Below are positions 48,501 to 60,900 of a stretch of 64,000 nt of DNA, one piece after another. Numbering within the stretch: position 1 is the first letter of the stretch; each line of letters begins with the position of its first letter. The DNA comes from Lumbricus rubellus (taxonomy: Eukaryota; Annelida; Clitellata; Crassiclitellata; Lumbricidae), in contig OX243814.1 of NCBI GenBank assembly GCA_945859605.1, positions 31,512,673 through 31,576,672 of the forward strand. The letters are read 5' to 3'. The position numbers and the translations under genes are program-made. The notes below the pieces were generated by a model. It was not told the DNA's origin and searched no databases. It saw only the letters and a list, made by a program, of their open reading frames with translations.

Positions 48501-51500
48501 TATCCCTTAGGTTTTTTCTACTGCTCCAAAAATAAATGATTTCATCATAGCTGTACTGTTTTGCTTTATGTGCTTTTAAAATTAACCAGAAGTATCACTG
48601 TTATGAATGTTATGGCATGTGAATAGAAGATCTATGGCTAATGGCTATGCACCATTGACAGGCTTTGATTGGAGGCATTTTCAGCATGTTTGACTGAACA
48701 GGAACCCCACACTTTAGCGGTCCCAACACATATAAAAGCAATAAATTTCATTGCTATTTGTTACATAGATCTAATAGTAAAAGTAAGCAATAAAATATCA
48801 GAGCAAATTGTTCTAAACTGCTGATTTAAGCACACACAACTTTTGCACATGTGTGGATCGCTATTGTAGTTTCCATTATCAGGCAGATTCATCTTAAAAT
48901 AATCTGGAAATGATATAGGAACAGCTATTGTTATTGATATGCCTACTTGCTTATTTAAACACCTACTACTACTGCACCCCGTCAGAACTCGTGCACTGTG
49001 CGACACATTGTAAAATGACGTCATTATGTTGTGTACACTGTGCAGGATACTCTAGCTGTTTTACGAATTACTATTGGCATTACCACGAAAATATGGGCTA
49101 CGTGTGTAAACTGTGAATACTGTGACTAATCAATTAAGACTACAGGATAATATCTATTGTAGGCAGTAAATAATGTAGTGACTTTGCGTTACCTTAGATC
49201 AAACTATGGTTGAATTGCCTAGAACTTTCAATTATGATAGTATAAAATAAATAATAATTGTTGTTAAAGGTCATCAACTGGAAAATTCTTCAATGCTTGC
49301 TCGTAGTCAGACACTTTTGCTTGTGCTCATGTTTCTTGACTATTTCCTTTCATTCATCAATTTCAAAGTCTAATTTCAGCATGGAGGGCGCTCAAAGTTC
49401 AAGTTAAATTAGCGTTTAAAAATTTTAAATGTTAAACTAAAAATGCTTGGTTACATTTTCTTAAGTCTTATCTGACCATTTATAAAGCGCTTCTTGCAGC
49501 AAGAATATTTCAGAAGTAGCTATTTGTAGGTAACCACTTATTCTGTTATTTCCAGTGACTACAATTGCTGTAGCTGGTTACTTTTGAAAAGTGATCATTC
49601 AAAGAGACTGGTGACCTGTGGGTTATAAGTCAGTATTGAAGACTGTTGACTTGTGGGTTATAGAGGAGGTAATGATCCTGAAGGGCAGTGGTCGGAATTG
49701 TTGCTAAGTGAAGCGTCGTGTGTCTGTTGATTCCTGTCAAATATCAAAGGCGGGCATAATACTGAGTCACTTGTCAAGGGCTCTTCTTCTTCATAACATG
49801 TTGCCCATTTTTCGTAAGTGTAGGTTATCGTAGGCATTCAGAAAATGTGGTCTACTCACAATTAGGTTCCTGTAACTGTGCCTGTGACCTCACTCAGGTG
49901 TTTACCTCATCCTCCTCTTCTTCTGCTTCCATTTCTCTGTCCTTTCTGTGTAAGTTTTCTGGCAATTGCATGGGAGGGTTGTATTAGGATGATTTGTGAA
50001 TAAGCAATTTAAAGGAGACGCTATTAAATAATGTGAGCAATTATGACTTCTGAATGTATATCAGAATTTTAATCGTCCAGTCTCTTGATGTAAGACTGTA
50101 TGAAAACTACCACTAGGCCCTTCCCTCCATCCTTCATTGTGTAAGTTATATTGCGAGTGGGGTGTTGTAAGGTTGGCTCATGATTTGCGAATAGCCGACT
50201 TAAAGGAGACGGTATTTAATGTGAGGAATGATGACTACTGTATGTATTGTAAGCCGATATACAAAAGCTAACAAAAGCTAACCACTGTCTCTTAATAAAT
50301 GTAGAACTAAATGAAAAATGTGACTAGGCTCTGCCGGCCAGATTTCACATGTAACAGTGCTAAGACTATGAGGTCAGAATATTGAGACACTGACAAAGAT
50401 TTGTCGGGTATGAAAACTAAAGACTTTGACCACGATAGGAGCATGATCAATCAGGGACCATTTTGGATGTGTTTCATTTCTCAATCATGCACAGGTCCCA
50501 GACCCTGCCTTGTCCATAAAATACAGTATTAGACAAATTCATTTATTTTAGGTGTATAATAAAACATAATATTATTAATAACAGTATTAATAACATTGAC
50601 ATGCTGCAGACATTGTTATTGCTTTTCGGTGTTATTTCATATATTGTTTGATTGAATTTTGGATTTTTATGCAAATTGTTTCCAAACTAGCTCGAATTGT
50701 GAAATAGAAAAGTAGACCAGATAATATGTTCACTTTAAACACTGGTAGCTTAAAGTTCAGAAACCATTTAAAGCTTTAATTAAAGTAACTGTGAACAGCC
50801 TCTAAGAAAATCTATATAATTTTTGCTCTGAGCATGGATACCTGTACTGTACAGTGTACAATGTACATGTATGAGATTTTATAAGCATTATATATATAGT
50901 TTATGACTTTATGTCTCAGTTTCTATGCAGCAGTATCTGGTGATATTGTGTTCCTGCTGTTTAAGTGTATATAGTAACGTGTGTGAAGTTCTGATAATTG
51001 GCAACAGCTATGTAATGTTTAAATAAATTTAGAACATCTGAAGGCAATTGGATTGAGTATGCCAGTTTGATGTGAGTACGGCCATATTGCCTAAATGCAT
51101 AAGTGTGGCCATATGGAGCAAGTCTGGTCATTCAAACAGAGTCTTATGTGCTTTGGTCTGATTGGTCAGTTGGATGAAATGGCTACCATATATCACCATT
51201 GCTAAAATTGAACCTTGTTAACTGGGTTGGTTTATGAGAAATCTACACGTGTGCTTAAATCTGGATTGTATGGTCTCAAGACTCGGTTCTTGGTCTCATG
51301 ACGAGACACGTTTGTATGTGATGTGGTTAAAACTGACACATATTTGTATGTGCTTAAATCTGGGTTGTATGGTCTCAGAATGCCATCTTATTCTCGAGAT
51401 GTTTTAAGACTATTTTGATGTTTTAGTTTTGTTCTTGGTCTCAGACATCCTATTGTCTTCGTTTTAAATTTCAGTTTTGGGGTTAGGTCTTTGCGTTTTG

Positions 51501-54500
51501 GAATCTGACTTGAAGCAGAAATCGTGTTTTGTTTTGATCGAGTATTATGAGTGCAAAAAACGGTTTCGTCTTGTGCTTCAAAATTGGCCTTCTTCAGTAA
51601 TAACTGGTAGCTCGTAGGTCAGAATTGCAATTGCACTGGTAGCTCAGAAAATCTCTCTTTCCTCACGTTTCGTGTCATGTGTACAACTTTAGTTTGCATT
51701 ATTTACAGCTTTGTCCTGATAATTGTTCACAGGGCATTCTTAAGTTTTGCCCTGATATTAACTAATTGTTCACAGGGTATTATTAATTTAAGTCAGTTAA
51801 AATCAGTCCCAGCAATGGCTGTACTACCATAGGTCATCTTGGTCATATGACCTGCCTATTTTACTCTTGACCCGCCTAAATTCTTGTAATTTCTAATATC
51901 TTTTTGACTTTAAAAATTTTTCGACTTGCTGAATTACTCTCATGACCCTGACATGACCTCTGCTGAAATCGTATGGCTGGCTTCGCCTCTGGTCCCAAGT
52001 CTAAATATTAAATAAGTCAACATTGATGATTTGTGTTTGTACGATGCCAGGACATGAAACAGAAACTATACCGACAAAGTGCAACAGCTAGTGTTTTGTT
52101 GATTGAAATACAAAAATTGTGCGCTAAGTTAAGTCAATTTTGCATGGTGCATACGCACTTCAAGAATATGAGAAAGGTGAACGATAAAAATGATATATAT
52201 GTTTTATAATATTATTTTATTATTATATATGGTGTGCATGCATAGCCTATGCATGCATGTTTGTGCTTGTATGCAGTTATGTATGCATGGCATGCATGCA
52301 AGGCCATAGCCAGGATTTTATTTCGGGGGTGTTTTAAGTGGCGGCCAGGATGAAAGTTTTGGGGGGCTGAATTTGCAAAAAAAATTCATTTTCGCCCTCA
52401 AATTTTCTGATGACCTTTTTTTAGTCATCCGGTCGAAATCTTTTAAATATTTTCCATTTTCGCCGCCAAATTTTCTGATGACCTTTTTTTAGTCGTCAAC
52501 TTCTATTTTTCAGATCGAAATTTATTTATTATTTCATTTCGGGGGTGTTTTCATGGCTTTTTCATAGTTTTTTGCATCACGAACTAGAAAATGCAATAGA
52601 TTTTTTCTGCATTTTCCATTTCGGGGGGGTGTTCAAACACCCAAAACACCCCTGTCTACGGCCTTGCATGCATGTATGTATGTATTTATGACAATGTATG
52701 TATGTATGTCGAAATGTGGTGGTCGTAACACAGGTTATATGTCTACTAAACCATTTCAAACGTTGGCGCGTGGTTCTGTTAAAATGATGAAACCATTGCA
52801 GGCTTATCTCATGGAGCTCTAGATCTGTCACAGTTATATTATAATTTATAATCTCTTTATAAATGATGATATGGGATGGTGTTGGAGTGTTGGTGTTGAA
52901 AATCGAAAGCGTCAAGACTTCTTAGAATCAACAGAGACCTGTAAATTATGTAGAGCAAGTGTAAGTAAATTATGTAGAGCAAGTGTAAGTAAATTATGTA
53001 GAGCAAGTGTAAGTAAATTATGTGGAGCAATTTGTAAGGAATGTATGTAAGTATGGTCTTTGTGGCATTCAACGCTGCTCTAAATATTGTGGAGGAGGGC
53101 ACTGAACTAATCTTTGACTCCAATTGACAATTATTTAAACATGCTGGGCTTGCTACTTGTTTTCAACCATGTTGTTATTTTGCCCAGAGCTTGTCACTCT
53201 TATTGTGACACATTGCATGGCATATACATTTAGCTTATTATCATGACAAGGCACGAGAGACCAGGCTGAGGTTGTATGGACATGTAATGATAAAAGAAGA
53301 GGATAGTTGTGTCAAAAGGATCATGCAAGCGAAGGTTTATAAAGTTGTTTTTTGTTACTTTTTGTTACATTATGTTTTTGAATCGTCAAAAAACGGTGGT
53401 GGCCTCACTAAAAGTGGTATAACTTTTGTTCTGTTTGTAATATTTTCATGGCTTATGGCCATCATGTGTATGGGTAGATATGAATTGTCTTTAAGCGTGT
53501 AAAATTTCCTTTTGAAGTTCTTACCTCTGGCCAAGATATTGGGGAAAACCTCAGGGGTCTTTTTTGCCCACTCTGTATACAGTACATGCATCTCACTGCT
53601 GATATATATTATTACCGGTATTATTATTATTATAATCCTTTTGTATTAATATCGCAAGCGGATTAATAATCAAGCAAAAGCTACTAAAAAATGACAGTAA
53701 TGAAAATATTAATATAAATATAATCATCATCATAATTAATTATCGACAAATTCTGGTTGGATAAAAGGTGATAATTGTTGCCAGTTTAGGCCTAAAAAAA
53801 ATGTTGTGTTTCCGGTAACAGAGCTAAAAAAAATTGGGTAGGTAGGTCGGAAAATATTTTTATTTTGTAAAATATTTTTATGCAGTGACTATCCGAAAAA
53901 GTATACCCCACTAGTATTTTTTTGCACGCTGAAACAAAGTACGTGTTCTAAGCAAGTATAAACTGCCTATTTCCCGACTGTTTGCACCTAAAACTGCTCT
54001 AGAAACAGTCCTATTAATTTCATTTTGTTGACGTCTCTTATGTTATGTCAATACAAATGTAAAAAAAACATTTTTTGAAAAAAAATTTAAATTTTTTTTG
54101 AAAAAAAATTTTTTTTTTTACAAAAATATTTTTTTTAATAAAAATTTTTTACAAAAATATTTGGGTCGCGGCCGTAAAAATGGGTCGGTCGGGTGACCGG
54201 AAACACAACAATTTTTTTTTTACGCCTTATTATTTTTACTAAATATATTTGGAAGGCATGCAAGGTCACACCAAACAGTGTATCCGAGATGTGGATAGTC
54301 AGTTGCTGGAAGAATATGCAGTTAATAGAGATCTCTGTGCTTGAAAGCCAAGTGCTCAGAAAGCTATCTAGTGAGTTTTGAACCTTTTTGAATGAATGAA
54401 GCAAGTTTGAGCCTCGAAGCGAGACCCGTAGAAGAAGAAATGCATTTTTCCTTTATTCAAGTTTATTTGAACTTAAAATCGGTGAAGACTAGCACAAGAT

Positions 54501-57500
54501 AGTCTTTATTTGAATATTTAGAAGTGAAGATTAATTACTTAAATTATGTTTTATCTGTTTGTATTTGAAATAAAAATGCACTTAGGTTTTTATTAATCAC
54601 ATCATTCGCGAAATGTAGCTGGTTAGAAGATCATGCTGGGTTATGATGTAAGGTCTGTTTTTCCTGCCAGGTCTGTTTGTACAAACTGTAAACTGAGAAC
54701 TGTCATCTGACTTTGATCGACATGATTCAGTCTGTTAGGCATATCAGCTGCTAGCACATGTCCTAGTCTCATATTTCGTGGTTTTTTCTCTCTCTGTCCC
54801 TTGCCACAGCTTATTCAAATGTGGGCTTTCAGCAGTCTGCTTGCCTTTTTACTTAGTGACTGTTTCAAGGGATGTTCGGATGTTCTGTTGTCTGAAGTGA
54901 TAATTGTTGCCAACTTCTAGATAATTTTGTTATTGTTCTGATGGAAATAACCGTTAAATTGTTGTTTTAAGTAAACGAGTCTTGTGATGATGTGTTGCAA
55001 TCTTATCTGTGTTTTGTTCGTTTATTAAATTTTGGCTCGAGTTGAAACATTTCGAAGTTGATGATGTCCTGTCAATCAACAGATTGAAATTCAGAAATGA
55101 TGTGCATATACTCACTGTCACTGATAGTGAATGTGTATACTAGTCTGGCATGTATTGTGGGTTGTTTGTGTGAGGGTTGAATGAATAGTGCAATGGATAA
55201 TAATAATGCAGCTCTTTGTCTTCCATATCGGAACTGGTGGTGGCTGACTTACGGCTGTCATTATCTACTAATTGCAGTGCAGTTGTGTTAGTTGTATTTG
55301 TTTTATATTATGCTTGGCTAAACTATGTAGACTATTATTATATAAAATATATACATGAGTTCATGGCTAGACCAACCGCATTGAGTCTGTCGTTTCACTC
55401 TTTCTCCCTCTGTGCCTCAGTCTGTTTGTTCCCTAATATTTTCATGGATGCTTGTTACTCAGAGGTGCCCCCAACTACAGCACGGACACTGAATCAGAGT
55501 TTAATGCCAAAGCGCTTGAGCTATTGCTAGCTCAGATTCCATACGCGGTGGCTTGAGGTGGATTCGAAGCAGGAACCCTCTGGCTCCAAGGCGTCATAAA
55601 CCATCGTTACACCAACGTGCCCCACAGAATGACAAAGGATCTAGGGTTTAGAAACACCAGGACCTCAGACTGTATTAAAACAGGGCCCTGGTACTTGATG
55701 ATGACTGCTCAGTGACCCTGGTTCATGGTGTCTTTGGGTCAGGGCAATATAGGCCTACTGCATATTTCTATAGACCCTTTCACATCTATGCCAGTCTAAC
55801 TGACAATTAACGTTGACAAAGAGTCGTTCTATAAGTCAGTGGAGTCCTGTATTTCGATGTATATTATATATAATTATTGTTTGTGTTCGCGCACATGTGT
55901 GTCACTGTTTGTATATATAAACATATCTATATCATTATATTTGCATGTCTTACATATTATATATTTCACACTTTATATGTAGTGTGTTGCTATATATACA
56001 TTAATATTTGTTATATATGCCTTGCCTTCAACCTTCCTCAATATGAGGGTTGGTCGCATTTTGGACAGTTCTTCCCCATTCTCTCCTGTCTTCGGTTGCT
56101 CTCAACAATTCCTCTGTTGATAATCCCGTCCATTCACACATGTATGTTGTCCCACCACGTCTTCATTATATATTATACATATTTATTAGTAGATAGAGAA
56201 TTTAATGAGTAAAGTACCCAAGGAACCTGTAAAGGGGAAGGGTAGATGAATGGGGAAGAAGTGACTGTCTGTAGGACAGAGTTTTACTGTACGTCTCTTC
56301 CTGATTCAAAAGATAGCAAATTTATGCAACGACGTATTTATCAGATTTCGATGAAGTCTAAACCCGGACATCAGTGTAACGGGCACCCTCATGCAATCCC
56401 TATTGTGAAATATGAGTTAACCAATTACATGTATCTTCAAAAGATAGTTATTGCTTTGCTATTAGCTTCCTGAGTTTTATCTTTCCTTCTTCCTGCTTTT
56501 CGAGTCTCTAATCAGAGACAACAAGATCCCTTTGTTTACTGTTATGCTTTTCACAATTTTTATTTGTGACAAATAGAACAAAATGTATTCTTCGTGTTGA
56601 GATAAATGCCGAATTTTATATAAGCTTACCGAATCCATTTCTGTAAACGTATAATTGCAGACTTTCATGTTAAATTTGTTTGTAACTTGAGTTTTTCTTT
56701 CTGTTGCAGTCGAGCTTTCCAGTCTGGGAAGATTTCACAAACAAAGCCGTTAAACTTCATTCATCTTTAAGGTAAAGGTTTCAGTAATTTTATATGCAGC
56801 ATTTTTAATGTTGGCAGAAACCCTAAACCATCATTCCATTGTCAAGTGCACCAGCATCAGAAATTACTTCAGAAGCAGAAGGGACAATTGCTATTGTTCT
56901 AGATTCATTGTTTCTGTATTCTTGGTTGACATTCCTTCCCACCTTTGATCCTCTCTTCAAAATGACACTGAATTTCATAACGCATTGTACATATGCTCAG
57001 GGCTAGCCTCGTAAAATACATTCATTGTTCAACCCAGTTATCAATGTTTGCTTTGGGGTGGTCTCTAAGATACAGATAATTGTAATAGTTGATAAGTAAT
57101 GAAAACATTTGCTTAGTACGCTTCTCTTCAGACTTGTTTGTTTAATGCAGGAGATGCTCTGCAGTCCAATTTGATGCAGATGTATAATATATGATATTGG
57201 TGCAGATATACAAACCACAGAGCCCAGCAGGGCGGTTTTTAAGGACTTTTTAGAAATGCACAACTCTCCTTTTCCTTCCCATCCTCCATGGTAAATTAAC
57301 TCCAATTGGATTACAATGACTAATTTTGCTAGTTTTAACTGTACAGAAATGCTTCTACAAATGCACAAATCCATTTAGAACTGCACATTTTGTGCATAAC
57401 TGCATGCTAAAAAAAGCTCTGGAGCCCAGCACTGTTGGAGTATGACAGAGACTAGCACATCAATGTTAAGCAACAGTGAGTCTGGTCTGCACTTGGATGA

Positions 57501-57892
57501 GTGACCACTAAGTATGGTATATATCAGGCTGTCTGGGTCAACTTGGCCGTCTGTCCTTTTGTGGACCCAGCCGTTGGTAAATTAAATAAAGGTGTCCTGC
57601 TGTTAGATTACTACCATCGATCAAACCATTGAACCTGGCTTCTCAGTGGTTTCAATTAGAGATGCATTTATAAGAATCTGAGCAGAGCAGTCTCATAACC
57701 TAGTCCTGTGAGGCAGCCATCAGTATGTACTAAGTAGGTTTTTATTTATTTTTTCTTGAATTTGCTATAGCATCCTTTCAAGCCACTTTTAGCATATAAT
57801 AATAGTAATAATAATAATAATAATAAAAATAATAGTAATAATAATAAGTTATTATGATGAGAATTATCACACTGATGATGATAACGATGATG

Positions 57893-57943
<51 letters not shown>

Positions 57944-60900
57944 TTCAACGCCATAGCCTTTAGAGGAACATTCTTACAACCAACCGGGGTCAAGGATGAC
58001 CAGCCATACTAATAATAAATGCACTATACATAAGAATTAAAAATAAGTAATAATAATAACGACAATTTATATGGCGCCGTAATGCAGCCTTAATGCTACA
58101 AGGACGTCTAAAAACATATGAGGGTATTCGATGGCCTTTACTCACGCTCCCTGATCTTGCCAATGGCAATGCATTATCACTGTGCTTATTATGACTTTTT
58201 TGAGTGGGGGTGGGGTAGGTAGAGCCAAAACCTCAAAGCAAGTAAGCATGCATTCTGATTGTTGCACAATTTGTTAACCACAGGTGTACGTTGTCAGCAT
58301 CATCCAGCTTCCTAGATGCCTTCCAGAAGTTAGCTGACTGTGCCTCAGGTACTAGAGGTATGTAAACCATCTTTGTTTTTTTTAACCGTTATGAAATTCA
58401 TTTCTTTTACCTGAGTTTTATTTTTATATAGATTTTGCTTGCTGTTGTTTTGATGAATTTTAATGAGCATTCGTAAATTTAAAATGCTTGACACACATGT
58501 TACAGTGCAGAGGTGCACAAGCCGCGACCTATCCTGGGCTGCCCTCGTGACTATTTTGAATGACAATAGAATGTGGCATGCAAACAAACTAAATTAAAAC
58601 TTCACTGTACTAATCACAATTTTTACTTATGATAACATGACACAGCTCTAATTGTGTCTTCTTCTAAGATCTTTGAAAATCAGCTTTCATACATGAACTT
58701 TTCCTGGTTAAATAGCTTTTTTATTAATTAGCTACTTAAATAAATTTAATTTAAATAAAACTTCTTCTTTCCCTTCAGGCTAGAATTATTCCCTCTGGCG
58801 AGGGGTCAGCCACTCGGATCCTTCTCCTCTACTTGTCTCTGTTTCCAGTGTCTTCTTTCTTCATTAATTTAAATAAAACCAATTCTTACTTAATCTTCTA
58901 TAGCTCATGTTCATATCTCATTTGATGTTGCGTAAATACTATGATGGAGTGCGTTGAACTACTTTATCTATAATATATGGGTGCAGATCAGATTAGATTT
59001 GAATGTGAACTTTGCAAGATAAATAATTAAGAAAAATTGCTTTTAGATGCTGCTTGAGTTTTCGATGTTGTTTTTATTTATAAAGTCACTGTTCTGCTTT
59101 TGCAAAGTACTTGCAATGCACTTTTGTTGAGTGTTCAGATACTTGCATATGTGCATGCCTGTATTCTTATATACCCTGTTAACTGGGTATGTTGCATTTG
59201 CAGTCCTCGACTCTTTCTAAAATTGCAGTCTGGCCTTTGGCCGCCAAAAAAGATTGTGCCTCTCTGTTATAGTGGTTATATCGTTTTTGCTGTAATTGAT
59301 TTGCACCCTTCATCCAATTTGATGTGAAATCAGTTTCAGTTTATAAATATAATATATAGACAAGAATCATGAAATATCATTTTTCTCAGGGCTGTTTTAT
59401 TCATCAGACACTCGTAGACACTGTGCATGCCGTTGGACTTGTGAACCTGCCAAGAGCCTGCACAAGTCTGAAAATGATTTATTAACCATTTGACTACCAG
59501 GACTGTTTTTGTGAAAATAGAGATAAATCTGGTAACTTTTTTGCAAACATTCAGCAGCGCTGCCAGACATAATATACAAAGATTGTTAGTCATTGTTGAG
59601 GCTTTTTGCACGATCTGAACTTCAGTTCAGCAGCCATCTGGACATAAAATTTTAAATAATAATAAAATAATAATTAAAATTAAATAAAATAATACTGTGT
59701 AGGTGGGTGGGAAAAGGCACTAATTGCAGAACGAACTAATGTCACTTAGTGCCTTTTCCCACCCAGCTACACTTAATGTTTTCATGCAATGTTTCTTTAC
59801 ATTTTTTGTACATCCTGTGTGATCCAGTGGAATACATTTCACAGCAATCCGAATGAATTCCATCAACGCTATGACCAATTAGAATCAATGCTGCAATCCT
59901 CTGCATATGTCTATTAAGATTTTCCTTCAACAAGATTTCCAAAAGACTTTTATTAGCAAGGAAGAGATGGTTAAAGTACCGAGAAGCTGTAGAATGTAGA
60001 TTGTAGAACCAAATGGAAACCTTTCACACGTGCTGAAATACTTCATTGGACTTGTTGACTGGAACATGGTTATTGCCCATTCTTGTTAACTGCTGACACA
60101 ATTTTCTAGGTCGCTACTTTCTGCGGTGAAACCTCTATATGCACTACTCCATTCATCACCGCACTGTTTTCCTTTTATCATGTCATGAGAACTTTCACTG
60201 TCATCATCACCTCAATATTCTTTTCTACTTCCAGTAGGTCAAGTGACACTACAAAACATAAGTTGTGTGTCTACAATGTTCTCCATATCTGTAAAACTTG
60301 TGTTTGTCGATGTATAGATGAAATTCAATGTTTTACAAATCTAGACTCTTTTTTACTTGTATTTATCAGGCGTGATAGTTTGAATTAAAACTTTTGAGGC
60401 AGTAGACCAATCATGACTATTTACATAAAAATATAAAGCAGTTGACATTTTGTGAAGACTAAAGAGACTATAGATAGACTAAGGGAAAAGAGTAATATTT
60501 TGCATTGAAACTAATTGTGTGCCTCATCTTGGTGTACAAACGCTTAAGCATAACCCCTCAATGAAAACTAGTCGTACAATCTGCCATTATGTTCCATAAA
60601 TATAGATCCACATAAATTATCTTGCCAAGTGCCCATTAAAACTTAATTGCTTTGTATAGCATCATAGTGAAAGTAAAACCGGAAATATTGCACTGGACCA
60701 AAAATAAATTGAGAATTGTCAAAATAAAAACTGGGTGTGTTCATCAATCACGACTAAGCCTGATGTCAGTAAATAATATGAAGGCGTAATTAATAATTAT
60801 GTGTTTCGCTCTTTCATGCAGAGGTGGCAGTTGGGGGCATGCGAATGTGAGAGTGGCTGGGACCTACAATGACCTTAAAACGGCCCTGATATGTCTTTCT

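Noticed and set aside
57778..57993. 71-codon frame of Ile/Tyr repeats
   Set aside because: Translation of a trinucleotide microsatellite.
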